From Desulfobacteraceae bacterium (lineage in GTDB: Bacteria > Desulfobacterota > Desulfobacteria > Desulfobacterales > UBA11574), in NCBI GenBank assembly GCA_029857875.1, contig JAOUGB010000107.1, positions 1 through 7,267 on the forward strand: a stretch of DNA of 7,267 bases, written 5' to 3'. The position numbers and the translations under genes were made by a program. Position 1 is the stretch's first letter, and every line of letters starts with the position of its first letter. This document shows, in pieces, positions 1-6,188 of the stretch. The notes under the pieces were generated by a model. It did no database searches, was not told the origin of the DNA, and saw only the letters and a program-made list of their open reading frames with translations.

Positions 1-31
1 TCGATTTTGAGGGGACTTGTTCGAGGATCAT
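1..31 (-). CDS. 5' end of an unidentified gene leaving the window
   Basis: Reading the minus strand from an ATG at 31-29 gives ten open codons (MILEQVPSKS) before the window edge. The case for a real gene is the strong Shine-Dalgarno AAAGGAGG at 44-37, five bases before this ATG, and a promoter-like pair further upstream at 70-98. A GTG directly before the ATG (34-32) is in frame, but it sits only two bases from the Shine-Dalgarno, so the ATG is preferred. Ten residues are too few to recognise a family. It lies on the same strand as the AOR/gcdA genes but appears to have its own promoter, so it need not belong to that operon. Confidence 0.5.
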   Translation of the reverse strand, partial: MILEQVPSKS

Positions 32-36
32 CACTG

Positions 37-44
37 CCTCCTTT
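37..44 (-). promoter_or_regulatory. Ribosome binding site of the left-edge gene
   Basis: The minus strand reads AAAGGAGG here, a near-perfect Shine-Dalgarno five bases before the ATG at 31-29. It is the main evidence that a gene begins at the left edge. Confidence 0.6.
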
Positions 45-69
45 CTCTTTTTATTGAAAAAACAGGCAG

Positions 70-98
70 ATAATGACCTTTATATTAATATGAGTCAA
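70..98 (-). promoter_or_regulatory. Candidate sigma-70 promoter for the left-edge gene
   Basis: On the minus strand a TTGACT -35 element (98-93) is followed after exactly 17 bases by CATTAT (75-70). These match the consensus at 5 of 6 and 4 of 6 positions. Transcription would start near 63, leaving a leader of about 30 bases before the ATG at 31. Spacing and position fit well, but the region is AT-rich, so a chance match is possible. Confidence 0.4.
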
Positions 99-173
99 TT
101 ATCATTTTGTTACGTACAGGAGAATAGTATACGTTGTCAAGTCAAGGGATCTTTGGTTTTGAGTATTGTATTG

Positions 174-353
174 TTATCCGTTGATGATCCGGGGAAGGAT
201 CATGTGATGTTGGGGGCAGATGGACTTTGGGCTCTGATAGGCTGCTCCGATAAAGGCCACAAGGTATTTTCTCAAATCAAACAGCAATACAATTTCATCC
301 ACCAGACCGTTTTTTGCACAAAAAAGGACGTTTTTCAAAGGTCTCAAGGCTCC
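174..353 (-). pseudogene. Truncated second copy of the gcdA 3' end
   Basis: This minus-strand stretch repeats the last part of the carboxyltransferase gene at 2429-4162. Aligning 177-320 with 2432-2575 without gaps gives 18 mismatches in 144 bases by hand count (about 87% identity). The translated 48 residues differ at 6 positions, and the frame ends at the equivalent stop codon (TAA, 176-174) after RIING, where the intact gene ends RIIKG. Ten of the 16 changed codons are synonymous. Similarity fades beyond about 326, and the frame is closed upstream by a stop at 356-354. The other roughly 525 codons of a full-length enzyme, including all of the N-terminal domain, are absent. There is no start codon or Shine-Dalgarno in front of the fragment, so it is a relic rather than a working gene. 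It begins about 20 bases downstream of the AOR stop codon. The excess of silent changes suggests the copy diverged as a functional paralogue before being cut down. Confidence 0.85.
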
Positions 354-374
354 TTAGATCATTCCGGCTGAATC

Positions 375-2306
375 TTACTTTGCGATCATGTTGATTTGTT
401 TTAGATCCTGCACCAGGTCGGACAGTCCGAGGTGTTCAAGGTTCTCAGCCTTTTGCAAACCTGACTCACTGTCCCAGCCCCTGAGATCATAAAATTCCTT
501 ACGCATGGTTTCAAATACATCCCGATCCAAAGTTTGACCTTTTCGGCTGATCACTTCTTCTCCCAACCCGGGGACAATCACATCGGGGTTCATAAAAACC
601 GTTTCAACCGGATCCGTAAAATTGAATTCTGCCAGAACGTCATCTGCTTTGGGGCGTCTACCTTCCCTTAAAAGAACGCCTCGTTGTAAATTAAATATTC
701 GTTCACCATACTGACTCAGCTCGATTTCATCCGTTACGATGCCGGTTACAGCAGAAAAGATTCGACTTTCCAAACCTGGATCTCCAACATGATCCGGCGT
801 GTTCCGGGAAACCATTATGGGCCAACTTGAATCGCAAAGCAGCAAGCTGTCCTTCACATAGGTTCGATCCATTATGTTGACTGCCGCCATGGCTTTTCCC
901 TCATGGGTATTTAGGTCCCACGCATTATCATTTTTCCAGAATTTAGCGGCCGCGGACCGAAAAACTTCTGATGTTACCGGCGAAGATCCAGGGTTGGCCT
1001 GATTCATGACCCATAATCCTGTGAGCCAACTTATTTCGTGAAGCATGGCAATCGGCTGTCTGGGTTCCAGGGCGTATAACAATCCGTTCATAAGATATTC
1101 GCGCCCGGAATAAGTGGCGCCATCTCCGACGCCGGACACTTCATTTGCAAAATGTGCTTTGGCTTTATCTCCAAGCTTCTCCCCGGCTCGAAGAAGGCCC
1201 TCGGCAAGAATATCGCCAAATCCTTGTCGATGCGCGATCATATTGGCAAGGTTTTCAAAAAACCCATGGGTGCCCAGTTTTGAGATATCCAGCCCGGTCT
1301 CTTTGTCGGTAAGGTATCCTGACTGATAACAGCTGTCCAACCAATGGATGATATTGGCCATTTCCATTGTACAGATCGACAGATCATTGCAGATTCCCGT
1401 GGCATCGACAGCAGTCTCCGTTGATTCTTCCGCTCTTCTGAAAACCCATGGGAGATAAACAAACATGGATTGACATTTTCGGACAACATCCTTGCCGGAT
1501 GCTGTCCGAAAAGAATTTCTATATTTACAATCGAGCCCGCATTGATAACAAGATGACTTGCCGGTTCGACGGACTTGTTCTTCGGGAAAAGGGACCTGGA
1601 GCGGGTCACGCTTATTCAAATGGATGGTCAATTGATTGAGTTTCTTTAATTTCTCAGGATTTGCCACCAAAGGACTTCCCGTACCCAACACCGCTATGGC
1701 TTTAAGATTTTTCGATCCCATCACCGCACCAAAACCCCCGGTAGCACTTCCTTCATTATCCGTCATAAGATTGGCACTGCGGCACATGTTTTCACCGGCC
1801 ACACCTGTTGTTACGAATCGTACATTTTTTCCATGCATTTCTTTTAAGATATCTCGAACGGCATAAACACCCTTCCCCCAAAGCAAAGACGCATCTAATA
1901 TTTGAGTTTTCTCGTCATGAATCCACAGGTAAACCGGCTTTTCAGAACGCCCCGAAATGATAACACCGTCGTAGCCGGCCCTTTTTAAATAGGGGCCGAA
2001 GAATCCGCCAAGGTTCCCGTAACAGAACCCTTCCTGCACCAACATGGGCGACTTCCCTACGACCTCAAACCGGGAGGCGCCCTGGACACCGGTAGCTCCT
2101 AAAGGGCCACTCATGAGTATCAGGCGATTTTCCGGATCAAAAGCTCCCACATCAGGTCCAACTTCTTCCCAGTAGATCCTTGTGGCAATGCCGCGCCCAC
2201 CAAGAAAACGAGCTGCATAGTCCATGGTATTACGTTCAGTGACCCGAGAATTTGACAGGTCGACGTTGAGAATCTTTCCACACCATCCAAAAATATCAGC
2301 TGCCAT
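375..2306 (-). CDS. Aldehyde:ferredoxin oxidoreductase (AOR) family tungstoenzyme
   Basis: A 643-residue cytoplasmic protein of usual AOR-family length. The family binds a tungsten bis-pterin and one [4Fe-4S] cluster and catalyses low-potential oxidation or reduction of aldehydes, acids or related compounds with ferredoxin. Visible hallmarks are the N-terminal FGWCGKILNVDLS start, the GGRG motif at residues 36-39, the GGFGAVMGSKNLKAI stretch near 190-204, and cluster cysteines C253, C256 and C260 (Cx2Cx3C) with the distant fourth cysteine C491. Pterin-type DxxGx(C/D) motifs appear as DATGIC (301-306) and, less canonically, DSLLLC (486-491), where the usual glycine is leucine. The C-terminus has the common YDLRGWD motif near 606-612. 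The ATG start is supported by AAGGAGC at 2318-2312, six bases upstream. It lies 122 bases downstream of gcdA on the same strand and may be co-transcribed. The substrate is unknown. The BamB type of class II benzoyl-CoA reductase belongs to this superfamily, but nothing seen here identifies this protein as BamB. Confidence 0.9.
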   Translation of the reverse strand: MAADIFGWCGKILNVDLSNSRVTERNTMDYAARFLGGRGIATRIYWEEVGPDVGAFDPENRLILMSGPLGATGVQGASRFEVVGKSPMLVQEGFCYGNLGGFFGPYLKRAGYDGVIISGRSEKPVYLWIHDEKTQILDASLLWGKGVYAVRDILKEMHGKNVRFVTTGVAGENMCRSANLMTDNEGSATGGFGAVMGSKNLKAIAVLGTGSPLVANPEKLKKLNQLTIHLNKRDPLQVPFPEEQVRRTGKSSCYQCGLDCKYRNSFRTASGKDVVRKCQSMFVYLPWVFRRAEESTETAVDATGICNDLSICTMEMANIIHWLDSCYQSGYLTDKETGLDISKLGTHGFFENLANMIAHRQGFGDILAEGLLRAGEKLGDKAKAHFANEVSGVGDGATYSGREYLMNGLLYALEPRQPIAMLHEISWLTGLWVMNQANPGSSPVTSEVFRSAAAKFWKNDNAWDLNTHEGKAMAAVNIMDRTYVKDSLLLCDSSWPIMVSRNTPDHVGDPGLESRIFSAVTGIVTDEIELSQYGERIFNLQRGVLLREGRRPKADDVLAEFNFTDPVETVFMNPDVIVPGLGEEVISRKGQTLDRDVFETMRKEFYDLRGWDSESGLQKAENLEHLGLSDLVQDLKQINMIAK

Positions 2307-2428
2307 TTTTCGCTCCTTATCGATAGTCGTCCATTAATTTCATTTTATAGAGTTATTTATAATCATTAGAATACTGAGAAATCAGGAATTCCACAATACC
2401 TGCATTAATCAAAACTCAGAGGACAGAA

Positions 2429-4162
2429 TTACCCTTTGATAATCCGGGGCAGAATCATATGATGCTGGGGGCAGATGGATTTTGGATTTTGATAGGCTGC
2501 CCCGGTAAAGGCCAAAAGGTATTTTCTCAAATCACACAGCGGTACAATTTCATCCACCAGTCCGTTTTTTGCACAGAATAGGGGCCTTGATTTTTCATGA
2601 TACTCCTTGGCCAGTTTGTTCATCTTTTCGATGACCGGTTCCAAAGGCCTGCCTGCATCTTTTTCTTTGACCAGCCTTCTGGAGTAGGTGGCCACCGCAG
2701 CGGTTTCCCCGTGCATGACATATATTTCACTGGCCGCGGTACCCAGGGTAAAGGCATTGTGACGGTTGGCGGTGGGGCCACCCATGAGATAGTGGGCTGA
2801 TGCTGTTCCTTTTCTGAGAAGCAACAGCATCATAGGAATATCTGTCTGCTGAATCGAGTAGACCAACCCCTGGGCCAAACCCAGTAACTCCGCTTTTTCA
2901 GCCGCATCTCCCACATCCAGTCCCGAGCTGTCCTGAAACCAGATGATAGGAATCCGGTCCCTTCCGCAAAGGGTCACGAACTCGTTCATTTTTATCAGCC
3001 CCTGGCGATAAAGCTTTCCGCCTATGCCGGGATAGTCGGCATACTCCGGATAGTTCCTGCCAAGATATTCCTGTCTGTTTCCGATACAGGCCACTAAAAA
3101 TCCGTCGATTTTGCATAATCCCGCATACACTTCCGGGCCGTAATCGGGACGGAATTCCATATGCTCGCTGGAATCCACCAGCCTGGCCAATACTTCGTCA
3201 AAATCGTATACCCGTTTGGGATTCAAGGGAATCAAGCGGTAAAGATCGTCTATTGGAAATCCGGGTTCTTTCGGTTCAGCAACCCGAAAAAATTTTGGAT
3301 GGTATGCCGGCATATCTTTCATATAATCTTTTAGCCCGTCCAGCACCCCGGTTTCATCTTCAAACACATATCTGAAAAAGCCGGTTTCATCAAAGTGGAC
3401 ATTAACTGACCCCGGTGGTTTGGCCCGAAACTGTTTTGCTTTTTCAATGATTTCTTCTGCGGCCTCTATATTAAATTCTCCTTTGGGCGCCATGCCGCTG
3501 ACGATGCCGACACCACCCACGGCAATATTACAGTCTTTGTGGGCAAAGAGAATGGTGGGGCTGATGCTCTGATATCCGCCGCCGGCCGGATTGGTGCCGT
3601 ATATGCCCGCGAGCACCGGAATCCCCATCTGTTCCAGCTCGGCATGCCTGAAAAAAGGGGTTCCGGCCCCTCGGCGATTGGCATAGAATTTTTCCTGTTC
3701 GGTCAATTTGGCGCCGCTGCAATTAACCAGCCAGACCAAAGGAATATTGAGACGTTTGGACAGGTCGGTCACCCGAAGAATATTTTCAGACTGTCCCGGC
3801 AGCCAGGCTCCGGCCATCACTTTGTTGTCAAAACCGATGATCACCGCCCATTTCCCGGAAATCTTTCCGACACCGTCGATCACGTTGGTCGTCCCTTCTT
3901 CATTGTTCATTGGATTGTACAGGGTATGCAAAGGACACCAGGTGCCGGGATCGACGAGATATTCAAGACGCTGCCACACGGTCATCTGTCCCCTGGCATT
4001 AATTTTCTCTTCAGGGAACCCGGCCAGTTTGACCCGATTCACTTCATCAGCGACATCTTCTTCGATCTTTTTGATGCTGTTAAGATTTTCTTCCGTGCTC
4101 TTTATTCGGCCTTTTTTCAGGGCACAGCCAAATTCAGTCATTTTTTTAAAATATGGTCTCAT
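2429..4162 (-). CDS. gcdA: Glutaconyl-CoA decarboxylase alpha subunit (carboxyltransferase)
   Basis: A 577-residue biotin-dependent carboxyltransferase. GcdA-type enzymes move the carboxyl group of glutaconyl-CoA to biotin on a carrier protein, yielding crotonyl-CoA. The two crotonase-fold halves are visible: an N-terminal half (about 30-290) with NCSG (147-150), the NRRGAGTPFF stretch (162-171), YGTNPAGGGY (188-197) and a glycine-rich segment (216-223); and a C-terminal half (about 300-565) with GGKLYRQG (381-388), KMNEFVTLC (391-399), KGTASAHY (451-458) and GETAA (485-489). From memory these motifs match Acidaminococcus fermentans GcdA along the whole length, including the N-terminal PYF..M and the C-terminal ICP.H.MILPR. 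The present protein ends about ten residues earlier. The ATG lies three bases after the biotin-carrier stop, with GAGG at 4174-4171 inside the end of that gene, which implies translational coupling. Substrates close to glutaconyl-CoA, such as other enoyl-dicarboxyl-CoAs, cannot be excluded. The membrane decarboxylase subunit (GcdB) is not in the window. Confidence 0.9.
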   Translation of the reverse strand: MRPYFKKMTEFGCALKKGRIKSTEENLNSIKKIEEDVADEVNRVKLAGFPEEKINARGQMTVWQRLEYLVDPGTWCPLHTLYNPMNNEEGTTNVIDGVGKISGKWAVIIGFDNKVMAGAWLPGQSENILRVTDLSKRLNIPLVWLVNCSGAKLTEQEKFYANRRGAGTPFFRHAELEQMGIPVLAGIYGTNPAGGGYQSISPTILFAHKDCNIAVGGVGIVSGMAPKGEFNIEAAEEIIEKAKQFRAKPPGSVNVHFDETGFFRYVFEDETGVLDGLKDYMKDMPAYHPKFFRVAEPKEPGFPIDDLYRLIPLNPKRVYDFDEVLARLVDSSEHMEFRPDYGPEVYAGLCKIDGFLVACIGNRQEYLGRNYPEYADYPGIGGKLYRQGLIKMNEFVTLCGRDRIPIIWFQDSSGLDVGDAAEKAELLGLAQGLVYSIQQTDIPMMLLLLRKGTASAHYLMGGPTANRHNAFTLGTAASEIYVMHGETAAVATYSRRLVKEKDAGRPLEPVIEKMNKLAKEYHEKSRPLFCAKNGLVDEIVPLCDLRKYLLAFTGAAYQNPKSICPQHHMILPRIIKG

Positions 4163-4165
4163 GGC

Positions 4166-4399
4166 TTAAACCTCGATGTGTTTTTCGTCGATAATAGCCA
4201 AAACATCGTTTTCCGCCACTTGGTCTCCTTCTTTGACTCTGACTTCTCTGACGGTTCCATCACAGGGGACAAATATGGGTGTTTCCATCTTCATGGCTTC
4301 AATCACCAGGATTTCCTCGTCTTCTTCTACCTTGTCTCCCGGGTTTACCTTCAGTTGAAATACCTTTCCGTCAAGTGGCGCTAATATTTCCTGTGTCAT
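4166..4399 (-). CDS. Small biotin carrier protein (biotinyl domain)
   Basis: A 77-residue protein consisting of little more than a biotinyl/lipoyl-type domain. The biotinylation motif EAMKM occupies residues 34-38, with K37 as the expected biotinylated lysine. It is flanked by the two symmetric halves of the hammerhead fold: LAPLDGKV followed by PGDKV, then VPCDGTV followed by EGDQV. Together with the adjacent GcdA-type carboxyltransferase it would carry CO2 from the acyl-CoA to a decarboxylating partner. It lacks the N-terminal extension and the Pro/Ala-rich linker known from the GcdC gamma subunit, so it is a minimal carrier. The start is set at the ATG 4399-4397 because GGAGGG lies five bases upstream. 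A longer reading from 4444 would add 15 residues unlike the family and place that Shine-Dalgarno inside the coding sequence. It is the first gene of the operon with gcdA. A role as carrier for another biotin enzyme is possible but less likely given the three-base spacing. Confidence 0.9.
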   Translation of the reverse strand: MTQEILAPLDGKVFQLKVNPGDKVEEDEEILVIEAMKMETPIFVPCDGTVREVRVKEGDQVAENDVLAIIDEKHIEV

Positions 4400-4404
4400 A
4401 ATTG

Positions 4405-4410
4405 CCCTCC
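4405..4410 (-). promoter_or_regulatory. Ribosome binding site that fixes the biotin carrier start
   Basis: GGAGGG on the minus strand lies five bases before the ATG at 4399-4397. It favours the 77-residue product over a 92-residue reading from an upstream codon. Confidence 0.7.
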
Positions 4411-4449
4411 GTAAAATATAACCTTTCTCAGAATAACATACCATTTTAA

Positions 4450-4645
4450 CCGCAGGATAATTCCGTTTCCATCGGCAAGAACTCGCAAATAAAACCGCGT
4501 AAAAGCGAACAGGTCTAAGGTGTTAAGATTACACTGCGAGATTATGAAAATTATTAATAATTTTGATCACACCTCTATGCTTGTCGCTTTAACGCGCTCT
4601 AATTTGCTCAAACAGCTTCCCGACGGAAACGGAATCATCCTGCGG
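4450..4645. repeat. Long imperfect inverted repeat (MITE-like or large hairpin)
   Basis: The segment starts CCGCAGGAT and ends ATCCTGCGG. The outer 30 bases of the left arm (4450-4479), reverse-complemented, match 4616-4645 at 27 of 30 positions, including an uninterrupted GGAAACGGAA. Pairing continues inward with small gaps to GGTGT (4519-4523) against ACACC (4569-4573), roughly 80% over arms of about 75 bases by hand alignment. The centre is asymmetric and contains a perfect 18-base palindrome at 4547-4564. No open frame of note lies inside, and I see no convincing target-site duplication (flanks CCATTTTAA and CTTGCTGAA). It lies between the TPR gene and the biotin carrier gene. If transcribed it would fold into one long hairpin, so it could be a non-autonomous mobile element, a transcription barrier or an RNA-processing structure. 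Which of these it is cannot be decided here. Confidence 0.75.
4547..4564. repeat. Perfect 18-base AT palindrome
   Basis: AAAATTATTAATAATTTT equals its own reverse complement. It sits in the central region of the long inverted repeat and would form the hairpin tip, or might act as an AT-rich protein site. Such AT palindromes also arise easily by chance. Confidence 0.6.
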
Positions 4646-4756
4646 CTTGCTGAAATTGCGACTGTAAGCAATTCAATCGGAAAATATTTTTAGGAACTGC
4701 TATAGAATATGACAAATCATAAAAAAGCAAAGATAGTCTGTCAAATAGTATCATCA
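4646..4756. other. Spacer between inverted repeat and TPR gene
   Basis: These 111 bases lie downstream of the TPR stop codon. I see no gene and no GC-rich hairpin followed by a T-run in either direction. A short stem ATTGC/GCAAT (4655-4672) is the only local structure and is too weak to call a terminator. Together with the inverted repeat this makes a 357-base gene-free stretch (4400-4756). Confidence 0.5.
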
Positions 4757-5572
4757 CTAATCTTTTTTTCGGGGGGACGGCAATGTCAGTTTGAAAATCA
4801 CCACAATTGCGAGAATGATGATACCCACAAGACCCATCCGGCCGACGGCTTTCAGACTGGCGGCATCCGACGGGTCGTTGGATATGATAGGCACATGCAA
4901 TGGAGGATAATCTGAAGAATAGGGGTCCAATACCACGGATTTGCGAAAATTGATCTCGGAGAGCTTATCTTGATCAAGCTTTCGGTAGATTTTGGACAGG
5001 GTTTTATACGCCCTGGCTGTACTTTGCCGATCTTTTCCCAGTTGAATCACCCAACTGGCGTCGCTCATGGCTTCTTCTATCATCCCCTTAATACGGTATG
5101 CCATAGCTCGATAGCTGTATGCACTTGCCAGTTGGGGATTCAGCTTGATGGCGTGACTAAAATTGTCTATTGCCCGCTCTAACGATTCACTGAAACCAGG
5201 TACTTCCTGTTTGCTGAGATGAAATGTCAGGTTTTTTATCTCTGCTGAAATTCCTTCACCATATTCCTTTTTAAAATAGGCAAGACCCCTCATCAGATAG
5301 GCATTCACATCTTTTGGCTTAAGATCGATGACCCTGTCATAATCCTGAATGGCTTTGTCGAGTCGCCACTGAAGGTAGTAATGTGCGGCTCGTTTTTCAT
5401 AGGCTTCTACCAGGTTTGGGTCTAACTGGATAGCCTTGGTAAAGAGCTCGATCTTTTTATAGGCCAGAGTGCTCTTGACACCACGGTTGTAAAATTCTAT
5501 GGCGTCCTGACCCCATGCCGTTATAACGGTCAAACATAGATATACCAGTGTTGCACAAATGATTTTTTTCAC
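4757..5572 (-). CDS. Exported, C-terminally anchored TPR protein
   Basis: A 271-residue protein of unknown specific function. Residues 1-21 look like a Sec signal peptide: basic MKK, a hydrophobic core (IICATLVYLCLTVI), then AWG before QDA. Residues about 24-217 hold four to five tetratricopeptide repeats, recognisable by alternating A/G-Y pairs and endings such as AIQLDPN (47-53), VIDLKPKD (81-88), AIKLNPQ (141-147) and VVLDP (213-217). A 15-20 residue hydrophobic helix (about 247-264) and a basic tail (PSPRKKD) follow, predicting a periplasmic TPR domain held to the inner membrane by its C-terminus. TPRs mediate protein-protein contacts, so it is probably a scaffold or assembly factor. The start codon is GTG (5572-5570), preceded closely by GGAAAGG. 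No in-frame ATG fits better, and an upstream stop limits extension. The gene ends 358 bases before the biotin carrier start with a long inverted repeat between, so co-transcription with gcdA is doubtful. Confidence 0.8.
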   Translation of the reverse strand: MKKIICATLVYLCLTVITAWGQDAIEFYNRGVKSTLAYKKIELFTKAIQLDPNLVEAYEKRAAHYYLQWRLDKAIQDYDRVIDLKPKDVNAYLMRGLAYFKKEYGEGISAEIKNLTFHLSKQEVPGFSESLERAIDNFSHAIKLNPQLASAYSYRAMAYRIKGMIEEAMSDASWVIQLGKDRQSTARAYKTLSKIYRKLDQDKLSEINFRKSVVLDPYSSDYPPLHVPIISNDPSDAASLKAVGRMGLVGIIILAIVVIFKLTLPSPRKKD

Positions 5573-5713
5573 AGCCTTTCCCCATCCAATATTACGAAAT
5601 AGAGCCCCTTTTTATTCTGCTGAAGCCTTATCTGATGTCACTTGGATAGTAGGCTTTATTCAAGTGAATTTCGATGTCAGTGGCCCATCGCCTTTTAGGA
5701 AAACACATGGCGA
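5573..5713. other. Intergenic spacer upstream of the TPR gene
   Basis: This stretch holds a 7-bp perfect inverted repeat TCACTTG/CAAGTGA (5638-5644 and 5661-5667, 16-base loop) and ATCGCC/GGCGAT (5687-5692 and 5709-5714) at the end of the RAM-domain gene. Neither is followed by a T-run, so neither is called a terminator. No clear promoter for the TPR gene was recognised. Confidence 0.4.
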
Positions 5714-5947
5714 TTAAACTTTCAGGCAGAACATCGTATGTGTGTCTCTGATATCGTCGATAACTCTAATTTTGTCGTATATCAACGCCAGCATACTATT
5801 ATCATCAGGTGTCTGGACTTCCGCAACCACATCATAACGACCAGCCGCCAGATAAACATTTTGCACACCCTCGACGTTTTTAACGTTACCCGCAACTTTA
5901 CGATCCTTACCCGGATCTGCAGTGATGAGAACAATTGCTTTTGCCAT
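5714..5947 (-). CDS. Stand-alone Lrp/AsnC ligand-binding (RAM) domain protein
   Basis: A 77-residue protein matching the C-terminal RAM domain of Lrp/AsnC regulators but without the helix-turn-helix DNA-binding domain. The pattern is an opening strand AKAIVLITADPG, the segment VEGVQNVYLAAGRYDVVAEVQ (residues 25-45) carrying the typical GxYD turn, and a closing IRVIDDIRDTHTMFCL. The single-domain family has a beta-alpha-beta-beta-alpha-beta fold, tends to form dimers or higher oligomers, and binds amino acids or other small effectors at the dimer interface. Some members modulate full-length Lrp-type regulators. The ATG at 5947-5945 is chosen because AGGAGG stands eight bases upstream; a TTG further up (5968) would bury that site. 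It is cytoplasmic and divergent from the inositol-phosphate synthase gene. The ligand and partner are unknown. Confidence 0.85.
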   Translation of the reverse strand: MAKAIVLITADPGKDRKVAGNVKNVEGVQNVYLAAGRYDVVAEVQTPDDNSMLALIYDKIRVIDDIRDTHTMFCLKV

Positions 5948-5955
5948 GATGTTAT

Positions 5956-5961
5956 CCTCCT
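5956..5961 (-). promoter_or_regulatory. Ribosome binding site that fixes the RAM protein start
   Basis: A perfect AGGAGG on the minus strand, eight bases before the ATG at 5947-5945. It rules against the longer reading from TTG at 5968, which would place the site inside the coding region. Confidence 0.7.
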
Positions 5962-5982
5962 TTTTCAATTAAAAGAACAAAT

Positions 5983-6010
5983 ATAATACTATCAAAAATA
6001 ATGGATGCAA
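5983..6010 (-). promoter_or_regulatory. Possible promoter of the RAM-domain gene
   Basis: The minus strand shows TTGCAT (6010-6005), 16 bases, then TATTAT (5988-5983), placing a start of transcription about 30 bases before the start codon. The -35 match is weak (3 of 6) and the area is AT-rich, so this is only a candidate. Confidence 0.3.
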
Positions 6011-6148
6011 TTAAAGTCAGAGAGAGGTCCAAATCAAGAATGAATTCAACAGAACAAGAAATGATCTACGATATAAACGGCATGAGATAAAGAACAGATA
6101 TCAAAAAAATGTTTTCTATTGAGATTATTATGACACGAGCATTCGAAT

Positions 6149-6188
6149 GTCAAATTCAAAATTATTATAGATAGTATTTGAATTTGAC
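6149..6188. promoter_or_regulatory. 12-bp perfect inverted repeat, candidate operator
   Basis: GTCAAATTCAAA (6149-6160) and TTTGAATTTGAC (6177-6188) are exact reverse complements separated by 16 bases. The right half overlaps the likely -35 element of the inositol-phosphate synthase promoter. Half-site centres are 28 bases apart, close to but not an exact multiple of a helical turn. This would suit a dimeric regulator bound to both arms. The AT-rich composition raises the odds of chance symmetry, but 12 of 12 paired positions is notable. Confidence 0.5.

Noticed and set aside
54..371. Plus-strand open frame of 105 codons
   Set aside because: It runs antisense over the gcdA remnant, has no family resemblance and no convincing ribosome binding site; the minus-strand similarity explains the sequence.
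1238..1609. Minus-strand open frame of 123 codons
   Set aside because: It lies entirely inside the AOR-family gene in another frame and shows no domain signature.
375..2306. Identification as BamB, the active-site subunit of class II benzoyl-CoA reductase
   Set aside because: BamB belongs to the same superfamily and would fit an aromatic pathway with GcdA, but the motifs seen are general AOR motifs and none of the other bam genes is adjacent.
3539..4384. Plus-strand open frame of 281 codons
   Set aside because: It is antisense to the strongly supported gcdA and biotin carrier genes, and its translation has no recognisable domain.
4166..4444. 92-residue form of the biotin carrier
   Set aside because: The 15 extra N-terminal residues are unlike biotinyl domains and the GGAGGG at 4405-4410 would lie inside the coding sequence.
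5638..5667. Inverted repeat TCACTTG/CAAGTGA as a terminator
   Set aside because: The stem is short, the loop is 16 bases and no T-run follows on either strand.
5687..5714. ATCGCC/GGCGAT stem at the end of the RAM-domain gene as a terminator
   Set aside because: A six-bp stem with a 16-base loop and no T-run is too weak to call.
6040..6090. Sixteen-codon open frame (MNSTEQEM...) in the divergent region
   Set aside because: The only purine-rich stretch upstream is about twelve bases away, and an open frame this short is expected by chance.
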